In this document: positions 48,171 to 58,628 of the stretch, piece after piece
Layout of the letters: each line of letters starts with the position of its first letter
Numbering within the stretch: the first letter of the stretch is position 1
Origin: Eutrigla gurnardus
Taxonomy: Eukaryota > Chordata > Actinopteri > Perciformes > Triglidae
Assembly (NCBI GenBank): GCA_963514095.1
Contig: OY741269.1
Location: 22,769,415-22,833,414, forward strand
DNA: 64,000 bases
Direction of reading: 5' to 3'
The notes under the pieces: model-generated
What the model was told of the DNA's origin: nothing
The model's input: only the letters and a program-made list of their open reading frames with translations
Databases searched by the model: none
Made by a program: the position numbers and the translations under genes

Positions 48171-48615
48171 TACGATGGTGCATAAGAGCCACTGTAGGAG
48201 AAGAAGAAAACGAGCCGAGAAAGTGGCAATATTTCGAGAAAGTCGCAAATTAGCGAGTTTATGAAGTAAGCAAGCAACTTAATTACTTTGTCTATGACAA
48301 GTGAAAGCTAGCGCTAACAACTTAGCCCAACCACCCGATCAATAAACACCCAAAAGATGACAATTTGGCCCTATAAAAAAAACAATAACCATCAACAGCC
48401 ATCACCCTAAGGCACTTAACGAGGCGTTGTCACACGTTGTGATATAATAATTAGAAAAATAAATGCGTACATTTATGGGAAGTTCTGTGACTTTATAAAG
48501 TAGCAAATTTGTTACTTTACAAACTTGCAAATTTGTGACTTTTTTTCTCAGAATATTGCCCACCTCTCTTGTCTCCGTTTTTTCCCCCCCTATAGTGGCC
48601 ATAATACACGTCGTA
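48171..48615 (-). mobile_element. MITE, TACGACG family, copy 3 (complete)
   Basis: 445 bp in the orientation opposite to copies 1 and 2 (interior reads CAGCCATCACCCTAAGGCAC). Terminal inverted repeats TACGATGGTGCATAAGAGCC... and TACGACGTGTATTATGGCC... (reverse complement of the right end) are flanked by CAAATT on both sides (48165-48170, 48616-48621), a candidate 6-bp target duplication. It lies 41 bases from the 57-bp inverted repeat. Confidence 0.85.
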
Positions 48616-48652
48616 CAAATTGCATTTCAGTTGTAATTTGTGTGTTGCATGC

Positions 48653-49052
48653 GAGATTCAAGATTCCAATTTGTATTCACACACAGTAGAAACATAGTTC
48701 ACAGTCAGCAACTCAATTCTTATTTTGAAGTTTTCCTTCAAACAGTGACCTCAAATACGAAAGAAAAGAATGAAAATATATACTAAAACTATAAAGGTAT
48801 AAATGGATAAAAATATGTACAAAATAACAAACAGGATTCAAAGTCAGTGCCGTTTAGCAGCCATTAATGAATAGGTTATGAATATAGTGCAAATATGAAG
48901 TTATGGATATAAATATAAAAGGATATAGTGCAATGAAGATGGTGCAAATATGCAAATGTACAGTTCACAGAGTTGGTTTGAATGTGACAGTCATTCAGCA
49001 GCCCGATGGCTTGTGGATACAAACTGTTTCTGAGTCTTGTCCTTTCATTTAG
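48653..49052 (+). repeat. Retroelement-like dispersed repeat, second copy
   Basis: Starts AGATTCAAGATTCCAATTTG and carries repeated ATAGTGCAAATATG-type motifs and CAGCCCGATGGCTTGTGGAT, parallel to the copy at 46603. Non-coding; limits approximate. Confidence 0.55.
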
Positions 49053-50842
49053 TTTTACCAAAAATAAAGTAATTAAAACATTTCACCGAATTCCATGATG
49101 TGCTGAAAATGAGTTTTTGTTTAACATTGATTGCATGATGTAATATGAGATCAGTGATAAGCAAAGGAACCTGATGCAAAATAATTAATTACTTCCTGAC
49201 AGCATAGTTGCATAGTTGTCTCATGCAGTTTTAATTATATTCTGAAACATATTTATTTCAGCCCAGTTTATTAATGGAAACTTTATTTATCTTGGAGACT
49301 TAGCTGAATTTGTGTTTTGTCTCCAGTTTGCTTTCTTTTTTTAACCCAATTTCATTCACAAGTTTTACTTTTAGGTATCAGGTAAAATCAAAATATATGA
49401 TATTGTATAATGATGTTTATATGGGGTTTATATAGGGTAGGTTCAATTTTGAATGTTTCATTTTTTATTCCTTTAAATTATTTCCAGATATCAATACCCA
49501 CATATGCCATCAAACAAATATTACAAGTTAAATTATGTTTATTTAATTCCCATATTTTATTTCCCTTAAAGACTAACATGTACCCTCACTTCTCTCGTAG
49601 ATAGTCTACTATCTGACTTTGATGAGCAGTGTCTAGGGAACAGACTGCTAGGGACAACATCATGAACTGATTATGACACTGTGTTATTATTTCCTGTAAG
49701 TGACTGTCAGTCCTCTTCACATAACACATTTCCTGCCAGGATACGACAGCTCTCCTCCTCTCTGTTTATATCGGTCCGTCATTGTGTTATGTGCTGTACG
49801 TCTCAAGTATTCACTCAGACCATGGTGTAAATCAACTTTATATGATTTATATCCATCCTAATAAATGCAGTCATTGTACTTCAAGGTGCTTTGGATAAAA
49901 CATTGATTTAGGATCATAGGAAGTTATAGGGCCTTATTTGTTTGTAATTTTAGTGATTCTTCTTATTGGAAACAATTATTGAAACTACCAAGTAAATATC
50001 TGAGGTCAGGGAAGAAGTCAAGGCTAAAAAGGCGTCAGACAGAGCAAACAATAGGAGCAGTCAGATAATCAGACCAGACCAACCTGAAGGAAAACTGTGA
50101 AATAATACCTGAAACTGTCCATCCATTGCCGTTTACGGCACAATTTCCTTTTGGTGCACTCATTTTCAGTCTCATAAATTGGTTTAGGAACTATGACTAC
50201 ACTGCTGGCCTTTTTTTTTACTCCTGTTTCTTACATTGTCTGACATTGTTCAAGGGTTTCTGCAGGTTCCAACAAGGTAAATGTGAGGCTTTTCTAGACC
50301 TTTTTAAGACGATTATAAATGCAATTTGAGACCCACGTTCATACTGGCAAAAAATTAGGAAGGAGTCCCAGAATTAAAACATTTACATTTACATTACATT
50401 ACATTTAGGGCATTTAGCAGACGCTTTTGTCCAAAGTGACTTACAATAAGTACATTTGTCAAAAGAAAGAAACCACAACATAAGTAAAAACAAGTGTTAG
50501 GTCCTCGTCTGAGTAAAGTAGTAGCTGTTCAGCAAACATACCTTAAGAATAACAGTGCTATAAAGTGCTATAGGTAAGAACATAGAAGTACTTCTTTTGG
50601 GGGGGGGGGGTGTTGTTAGTGGGTCATGCTATGTAGCGTCGAGGTGAAGTCTGAACAGGTGTGAAGTCTGAACAGAACTGTTGAACTTGGGAGGTGGATA
50701 GTTTCTTTCCTTTTGCTCATTTAATTTGTATTGTAGGATTTCAATGTTTAACTTTTATCCTTTTTTAAAAAACAATTTTAAGTTTGAATTGAGAATTAAA
50801 ATCCTCACATTTGTCTTGTCTCTCCCTCTCTTGTGTTATCAG
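49053..50842. other. Intergenic sequence / tbxa2r upstream region
   Basis: A/T-rich. Holds a short fish repeat at 50376-50470 and a poly-G run at 50600-50610. No TATA-box promoter can be assigned with confidence. The sequence just before 50843 is a splice acceptor, so the true promoter is probably further upstream. Confidence 0.5.
50376..50470 (+). repeat. Dispersed fish repeat (ACATTTAGGGCATTTAGCAG)
   Basis: ACATTTAGGGCATTTAGCAG ACGCTTTTGTCCAAAGTGAC is a motif found in very many teleost loci, here as a short fragment preceded by TTTACATTACATT. Confidence 0.65.
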
Positions 50843-51667
50843 AAATCGACAACCCCTCAGCAGCTGACCACCATGAATGCCTCCGCCATGCCGCTCGCCA
50901 ACAACACCCCACTCTGCTACTCCATCAACAGCCCTCCATTCAACTACCAGCATACCATCGCCTCGGCCTACTTCTCCTCGGTCTTCAGCATGTTGGGCAT
51001 CACCTCCAATTTCATCGCCTTGGTCGTTCTCATCAAGTCCTTCCAGCGGACTCACAGCCGCTCGCGCAACTTCCTGATCTTCCTGGGCGGACTGGTGGTC
51101 ACCGACTTGATGGGTCTCCTGGTCACCGGCTCCATCGTAATCACCTTCCACGTCACGCACTTTAATTGGCGGCGGTTAGATCCACACTGCCACTTCTGCA
51201 ACTTCATGGGCATGTCGATGGTCTTCTACGGACTGTGTCCGCTGATGCTCGGCGCCGCCATGGCCGTGGAGCGCTTCATCGGCATCAACTGTCCCTTCGC
51301 ACGCACCACCAGCATGCCCAAAAGGCGGACGGTCTACATGGTGCTGATGGTGTGGTCAAGCGCCGGCAGCATCGCTCTGCTGCCCCTGACGGGCATCGGC
51401 AGCTATCACATGCAGATGCCCGGCTCCTGGTGTTTTTTCAACATCAGCGCCGAGGGAAAGGACATGGCCTTCTCACTGCTCTTCTCGCTGGTCGGGTTGA
51501 TCAGCCTCGCCGTGTCATTTCTGCTGAACACGGTGAGCGTCGTGACCCTAATCAAGGTGTGCTGCGGACAGGATCGGAGCCAGCGTCGCAGGGACTATGA
51601 AGTGGAGATGATGGTTCAGCTCATCCTTATCATGGTCATCGCTTCCATCTGCTGGTGCCCCCTACTG
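50843..51667 (+). CDS. tbxa2r: tbxa2r exon with start codon (TM1 to TM6)
   Basis: A pyrimidine-rich tract ending TTGTGTTATCAG precedes 50843, so bases 50843-50872 are probably 5' UTR spliced to an upstream non-coding exon. Coding starts at 50873 (265 codons) and the donor GTGAGT follows CWCPLL at 51667. An intron at the end of TM6 is the position shared by prostanoid receptor genes. Confidence 0.94.
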
Positions 51668-54625
51668 GTGAGTTTGCCCATTTGAGCTCTGCATGTAATA
51701 TGTTTCCGACTGATCTTATGCTGCTGCTGGTTCATGAGGATGATGAGGATTTGAAGTTCCTCAAATGGTAGCCTACCAGATGATGCTGGTAAGAATAGGG
51801 GAAAATAAGAGTTTAAAAAAAAGCCCCTACAATGCCTGCAGTGGAATGATAATCCTCTAGAGGGCAGAATACATGTCTCAGGTCATATACAACAGGTTTT
51901 TAAGGAAAGTATTGATCGTGTTGATAAAATAGGTCTCAGGAATCCAGGTAGCAAATATGATACAAATGGGTGAATGTGTCTTCTTTGACTGCAGGCTGGT
52001 CACTCAATATTTATGTTTTCCAACATGTATGACAGCATTTTGAACATTTTTAGCAATCGACTATAAATATCTTTGAATATCCACCAGAAATATAACAAAG
52101 CACTTTGACTAATGGTGTCCCCCGAATTAGGGATTTCTCAGGTAGCTAAAAGCACCCGACCGTTCTATCTGTCCAGCTGTGGTCGCTACCAGAATCATCC
52201 TTCAAAGGCTCCTCGAACCATAATGAGGCATCACAAATTCCTCAGCTCCTTTTCTCTGCCTTCCCTCTATATGCTTCATTTCTCCTTAGCAATGCAGCTC
52301 CCTAACAAGTTGATCTGAAAGACTTCTGATTTTTACCCTGCAAGAAGGCCCCTTAATGCCTGTAGTTGAGATCACACATCTCAGCTTTGAAGCATGGGTG
52401 TAATCAGTGCCTTTTAAGGTAAATCTCCAGTTATTGCAACTTGGATTTTTACTTCTGTAGCTCTACTTCTAGTCTGGTTCTGTCTGCCGCAGTACACTCA
52501 ACAATGTGTTTGTTGATAACATGCCAACATCACTGAAATTAGGTCCAAGAATCATTAAAAAAAGGAATGTGAAGATAGAACCATTGTAAACACAAGCAGT
52601 ATAAACGTTATATCATTGAACCTATTTTTAGAATACTGAGATTTATTGTCCATAATAAGAAGTTATCGTCACCAATGAGACAAGCTACAAAAATATAACC
52701 TAATTTGTAATAAACTACCATTTTCCTGTGATCAGTCTTCTTCACTGGAGTATTTGAATAAGGCTAATAACTGTAAAAGAAACATACTATAAAATAATTA
52801 CACAACCACCTCTCCATCCATGATCCTCCCTCTTATTTGTCCCAGTGTATCTTAAATCAAAAAATGGGACTGTGATTCAAATTATACAATAAACGTAAAT
52901 CCATGTGTAGACAATTTGGTGTAGAATTTGTTTGTGCACCATTCAATTCAAATGAAAATGAAAATGGAAATACATGACATAACCATCAGTGTAAGGAACA
53001 GAAGGGCCAAGGCAATCTGACTGCATCAAATATGTTTCTGCAGTCCTGTCTAACCTCGGTTGTTTGACAACTTGCACAGATATATATTCTGCTGAGTGTG
53101 GTGACGGCTGATCCCCTAAGAGAAGAGATTGTTTTGTTCTACATACGAATGGCCACCTGCAATCAGATATTTGACCCCTGGATATACATCATGTGTAAAG
53201 TATCCCGAATAAGGCGAGTAAAAAGTTTAAAAAAAAATGCCGAAAGGTTGTTACAATAACACAGCATCCCCATAGCAACTGCTAACCCCATCATACCTTT
53301 GGGCTGTGGTTGGCCAGCTAATGAAACTAATGGATGGACTGTACAACACAGTTTAATCGATGCCTTGCCGTTTTCAAACTTTTACTCATAAGCACGTTGG
53401 CAGCATGCTCCACAGTGGTTGGTTTTTGCTGTTGCTATGTTCACCTCATTCCATTCGCAGTCATTTAATAAACATTTCATTTGAGAATGTTCTGCTCTTT
53501 TTCATATCTGTTTATTGCACTTGGGCCTGCCTTTAGTCACCGAGTCAAAACAGTGACTTTTTGTGTCTGAGAAAAGTTTTCCTAACTAAACCTCTGGTTT
53601 GCACTTCATCTCAACACTTGCACGCAACCATTACAATGGTGGTACTTCAAGTGGATGTATACTGTTTCCTCACACTACTTGGGTGTAACCCACAGAACGG
53701 GTTTATTTGGCATCAGCTGCATTTGGGACGGGGAAAAAAAACAGAGTCGAGTGAGGGAGGCAAAATTCTGAGAAAGAAAGTTGTTGCTTGGTTCCACTAA
53801 CACTAGATGTATGCAGTTGCTATGACAACAAGTGAATGCTACTGCTAGCATCTTAGCCCAACCGCCCGATCAATAAACACAAAAGATGACAATTTGGCCC
53901 ATATAAAAAAAAACAACAACAATAACCATCATCAGCCATCACCCTAAGGACCTTAGAGGTGTTGTCACATGTTGTGATGTATTAATTAGCAAAATATATG
54001 CGTACATAGCTAGAATACATGCCAGTTGTTAGCATTGTAATCAACTCGCAAAATTGCCACTTTATGAACTTGCAAATTTGCTACTTTTTTTCTCTAAATA
54101 TTGCCCCCCTCTCTCGGCTCCATTTTTTCCCCCTAATATTATAATAATTTTCCTTTTGTCCCAAAACGCTGTCGTACTGGGCTAATGCTAATGCTTATTT
54201 TATTATTTATCTCCTTTCAACTCTTTTCAACAATCATTTGCTGTCTGATGATTTGGGTCTCATCCTCTCATCCCTCCCCCAATCCTTTCCTCAATTATTT
54301 CTATGCCTCTTCTTTCCTATCATCCTTATCCTCATTTCTATCCCTTCAACAATAGGTCTTTATTGCACAAACTGTGCTTTCCGGAGGTCCCCTCCAGATC
54401 AAATACCTCCTGCTCTGGCTACGCTTCGCCACCTGGAACCAGATCCTGGATCCGTGGGTATACATGCTGTTTCGAAGGGCGATGCTCAAGAGAATCTTCC
54501 CCCGCTTCGACTGGTCTCGCGGCTCAATTATGACTATGAATCCATCTATCAGTGACACCGTACGGAGGTTGACACGCTCTTCACTTGGGAGCACCCCGGA
54601 TCCAGCCGAAACAGGAAAGCCATAG
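50873..54625 (+). CDS. tbxa2r: Thromboxane A2 receptor (two coding exons, complete)
   Basis: Seven-transmembrane prostanoid GPCR; in mammals it binds thromboxane A2 and couples to Gq and G12/13 to activate platelets and contract smooth muscle. Joined exons 50873-51667 and 54356-54625 give 354 residues (human about 343). Visible: N-glycosylation sites Asn2 and Asn10; TM1 about 30-54; Cys106 and Cys187 for the TM3-ECL2 disulfide; ERF (133-135) where rhodopsin-like GPCRs have DRY; the prostanoid ECL2 signature PGSWCF (183-188); TM5 about 197-225; TM6 about 246-270 with CWCPLL; TM7 LRFATWNQILDPWVY, with Arg288 as the expected ligand-carboxylate contact. The start at 50873 has A at -3 and gives the family's N-terminal length; upstream in-frame ATGs lie before a splice acceptor. 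Prostanoid paralogues are the only alternative, and FLLNTVSVVTL and EVEMMVQL favour TBXA2R. Confidence 0.96.
51668..54355 (+). other. tbxa2r: tbxa2r intron in TM6 (2.7 kb)
   Basis: No exon seen. Mostly A/T-rich unassigned sequence, with a TACGACG-family MITE near its 3' end and a C/T-rich stretch before the acceptor at 54354-54355. Confidence 0.85.
53735..54176 (-). mobile_element. MITE, TACGACG family, copy 4 (degenerate left end)
   Basis: Interior motifs match copy 3 (GCCCGATCAATAAACAC, AAAGATGACAATTTGGCCC, CAGCCATCACCCTAAGGACC). The right end finishes ACGCTGTCGTA, like the other copies. The left terminal inverted repeat is not recognisable, so the start is approximate. It lies within 180 bases of the last tbxa2r exon. 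Confidence 0.78.
54356..54625 (+). CDS. tbxa2r: tbxa2r terminal coding exon (TM7 and cytoplasmic tail)
   Basis: Acceptor CAACAATAG, phase 0, 89 codons and TAG. Encodes VFIAQTVLSGG, a short ECL3, TM7 with LRFATWNQILDPWVY, and a tail of about 50 residues rich in Ser and Thr (SISDTVRRLTRSSLGS), where GPCR kinases could act. Confidence 0.95.
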   Translation, partial: VFIAQTVLSGGPLQIKYLLLWLRFATWNQILDPWVYMLFRRAMLKRIFPRFDWSRGSIMTMNPSISDTVRRLTRSSLGSTPDPAETGKP

Positions 54626-56795
54626 AAATCTAATGCAACAGCCGCATCTACGTTGACGCCTCCACCTCCTACACTGTTTGGACGTGAGTTATTGCAGCAG
54701 CCCAAGTGACATCATTGGGGTTATAGAATGAGTTTGACTACGTTTTCATGTTAACTGTGGCCAGGATTAGAAACGGGATTGCATGAATAATCTAAAATAA
54801 TTACATTTTTTTATTGCATACCACCAAAATATTAAACAGTATTAGCAATGGCACTTTAATTAAGAGCAAAATATGAAGAGACATTTTTTTTTATCATTTT
54901 GTATGTATGGAACCCTTTTCTGATTTACCTGTCTTTACATCCCTACTGTGGGAAGTACCAGTTAGATCTATACACCCTTGTTATTACAAGTCTTCATTGC
55001 TTCCAGCAACCATTTCTCTGTAATCATTTAATAAGGTTTGTTTATGCAAAAGTTATTTTACAGTCATTTATTTTGCATTTTATCACCGTCAGGAGACTGT
55101 GAGTGAGTGTGCACCTCTGTGTCTGTCCGAGGCCAATCTGGCGTTCTGATGCAGCATACTGCATAATGTTTCAGATAGTTGTGGCTTCATGCTCAAGGGC
55201 CTCTCCCAGTTGCTTTGACTCACACTTTTCCCAAAAATATTTTATTGCTTTGTTTTTTTTCTTCCTCCATTGACTGCCTGCTGACTTCGCATTCATTACG
55301 CTTAACAATCCCTTAACCATTAGGGGGCAGTTAACGATAATACAGTGTAATGGACATTCAGGTGTTTTAAAGTGAGAATGAATTAATCGTGTTTTCAGAC
55401 TCATTCCAAGATCTTGTTCATGTTTTGTTCCCAGTTGCATCCAATCTTGAAGAGATGCTTCAAAGATGTTTTGACTAAAATGCTCAGACGGATAAACACT
55501 TTCCGTTCAACAGTTGAAACAATACATTTCAATGTATTTTTTACTTATTTAATGTTTTGATGATTCATGCTAATTAAACTAAACATTCCATCCCAAATAA
55601 AATATGTACGTAAACCCTGAAAATGCAAAGTTAACATTGTCAGCTATAGAACAATCTTCCTCACTGTCAACTTCAGAAATGTGAACAAAATGTAATAGTA
55701 TTAATTTAATATGTATTGCAGGTCATATTTACACAAATAAAAGAAATCCATATCTGCTAAATAAAAACAATACCTGATTTAGCTATTCAGTGTTACTCAT
55801 ATAAATATCTGAGAAAGTGTAAATTCAGTGTTATATGAATATATAATATTACTTATAGGAGTGTGTTGAGCAGCCTGTGGTGGATAAAAAGGATAAAGGA
55901 TTCAAATGCAAAATAACCAAATTCTTTTAAATATGCTTTTCTGTTAACTTGACGACAACGATTTCAACCTTTTTAGATACAATCTTAAATTTTTCAGGTC
56001 TTCGTAAAGAGGTGTTATCATATACTAAGTGTTAAACCAAAAGTTCTGGTGTGGCTGTAACAAGGTAGCCAGAATGAGTGAGGACGAGTTAAACTGTATT
56101 TCAGTGTTTACTTGTTTACATCTATTCAAATATGACTTTGTTGACATTGTTTTGTGAGCCAGAAAGCATTTAACGATTAAAACGCCAACATGTATTTCAC
56201 AGTAAATACTCTCCAGTGTTGAGACAGAAAAGCACATTGAAAGTATAGTGATACTGAAACCAACGGGACTAGCAGATTAAAATTCTCTCCTTGAAACAAA
56301 TATATATTTCCTGTGAATTTATGGCAAAATTGGTAAGATTGTGAATATGTAATACAATGTAATTATAATATTAGTGGGCATGAAGACCATCATATTTTTC
56401 AGGCAAAATTGCTGCAGGAAACGGCAGGAAAAATGGCTTTGCACGTAGAAACTATTTTTTTTTTTCAGTGGGAATTTTGGGTGAACTTCCCGTTTGATAG
56501 TAATGATCATGTGGGAAAAATGTGAATGGCAGAGCATCATTGTTCAGCTGGAGATTTCATCCCCTGGCATTCATTCTCAGATGCTTCCTTTTTCCGATGA
56601 CAATGTGATTAATGTCTGAAAACACATTTGTTGCAAGTCGAAGTTCAGATCAGCTGAGAATATTGAAACTTAAGTTTTAATTGCATTGGGTCCTTGGTTT
56701 TTTCAAAAAGTGTGAAACACATCTATGTAAATATAATGACAACCTGTTTGCAAAGATCTTAACTTGTATAAATAAAACATTCTGACTTTTTGATG
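54626..56795 (+). other. tbxa2r: tbxa2r 3' untranslated region (extent inferred)
   Basis: Non-coding A/T-rich sequence with candidate poly(A) signals AATAAA at 55596-55601 and 56771-56776. The second, in GTATAAATAAAACATTCTGA, has a T-rich sequence after it and lies only about 235 bases from the stop codon of convergent gipc3. Confidence 0.5.
56771..56776 (+). promoter_or_regulatory. tbxa2r: Candidate poly(A) signal of tbxa2r
   Basis: AATAAA followed by ACATTCTGACTTTTTGATGA. Plausible but unproven; AATAAA at 55596 is an alternative. Confidence 0.5.
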
Positions 56796-57010
56796 ACCCA
56801 AAAATGATAACTTGTTCCTCATGTTTTCTCCCAGTGGATCTCCATCAAAGGAAAAGAGGTTTAGTGTAGCTTATCTAACTTCCGTGATAGATGGCTGGCT
56901 GATTGTCCACTGTTTTGCAGTTGTGTTTCCTGACACATTGTTAACATATCCTTTGCATGATGCTCTATAAGTATGAGGAGGGCTCCTCCCCTCGCTATTA
57001 AGATAGATAT

Positions 57011-57162
57011 CTACATTCTACCATTCTTGACGTCTCCAATAGCTCCCCATACATCAAACAAAAACACATCGGGGAAAGCGAAATCTCCCAAAACGGAGTC
57101 CAAGGCCTCTGCAAAGTCATCTGGGTTCTTCTTGTCTTTGCCGGCTTCCACGATGGTGGTTG
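57011..57162 (-). CDS. gipc3: gipc3 last coding exon (GH2 end)
   Basis: Read on the minus strand: acceptor TTCTGCAG, two bases of a split Ala, 49 codons and TAG at 57013-57011. Encodes TTIVEAGKDKKNPDDFAEAL, DSVLGDFAFPDVFLFDVWGA and IGDVKNGRM. Confidence 0.95.
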
Positions 57163-58580
57163 CTGCAGAAAGGAATGGATGATCCAGGGTTTACTACAAT
57201 GCTACTACAATGTGTTCCAACTTTCTCAGCAGCCAAAGACAAAACGATGCACCAAAGATTCATTTAGATGTCCCATCATCAAACTTTTACCTCATGAAAT
57301 TGGCCAATTAATAATATGCTTTACAAAGGATTTGGGAGAAACCTCAATCATTTCAAACTGTATTTATGAATACATGATAAAATAATGTGCACAGCTTTCT
57401 TCATCATGTTGCGAAAGTACATTCAAAGTCTCCCAAAAACAGTGTATATTGTTGTTACTTTGATGTTGGAATGACAAATCAGTTATTCAGGTTAATCAGG
57501 GTGACAAATTAAATGGAACCCCCAAATGAATCAACTGACAATTTAAATCTGTTGTTTCAATACTATCTCAATGTGTACATACAGTATTTGTGTTCCTAAA
57601 GATAGTGTATGTGAATAAAAGGATTGGCTTGGATCATCCAGTTATACAGTTCAACCCCCTCCCCCCCACTAGCTTTTTCCCAAATTCCGTTGTTGTTTTT
57701 CATTGACAGAACTCAAGGGTCAAAAAGGTTTAAGGGAAATAAGTACTCCAAAAATGTACACGTATGTACATTATGACTCCCTAGAGGTCCACTTCATCAT
57801 TATGGAATATTTGTGGTGACTATAGATTCTGAAGTGGGCTGGCCTATCTCAGCATGCCAGAGAGGCACTGAGCGAGGTCCATCTATTACACTAAACCTCC
57901 TTGATCTTCTTGTGAACATCTGTCCGAGCAGTGGCTCACGTTCTCACATCCAAATGTGGACTCAAAGGTGGTGTCTATTTTAAGGGTGGGCGGTCTTACC
58001 CAGCTCCAAGTCTCTGATGCCCATGTAGCTCTCCAGCAGGTCATCAACCATCTTCGTGGCCCGTTCTTCGAACTCGTTCTGCTGGCAGGACAGAGAGGAA
58101 AACACAGGAGTGTTAGTGATAGTGAACGTGGTGTTCAAGCTCTAAATATGGTGATGCAGACTCTTGAAGCGTTCCAACTCACGTAAGAGCCAATAATACC
58201 TTGGGCTATTGTTTATCACTTATCTTGGCGTAATATAAATACATGGAAGTTACAGATGAAATCGAGTATTGCTGGTAAGTACTTTGTCGTCTCGATATGA
58301 TCGGTGGATTCACATCATAGTTCCTTGTAATGTGAAACATCCTGCAGTCAAGTGTGGGAAGTAAACATACCTTTGTTCACAGAGGTGACAAAGACGTTCG
58401 GTGTGTGTGTGTGTGTCCGTGTGTGTGTGTCCAGGACTTGAAACTCACCACTTCCTGAACTGTAGCAGCACCCTTGGAGCGAAGACGCAGCGTCTCCTTC
58501 CCGTTCACCATTTTGCCCTCAGTAGATTTTGGAGCTCTGGTCCTCATTCCAATCATGTCTAACCACACACATACATGCAC

Positions 58581-58628
<48 letters not shown>

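Noticed and set aside
50726..50872. Upstream in-frame extension of the tbxa2r open frame
   Set aside because: It crosses a splice acceptor at 50841-50842 and does not resemble the receptor N terminus; the Met at 50873 gives the expected length.
50765..51600. Long alternative-frame and antisense open frames over tbxa2r exon 1
   Set aside because: They are shadows of a G+C-rich real exon; only the seven-transmembrane frame has family motifs and a conserved intron.
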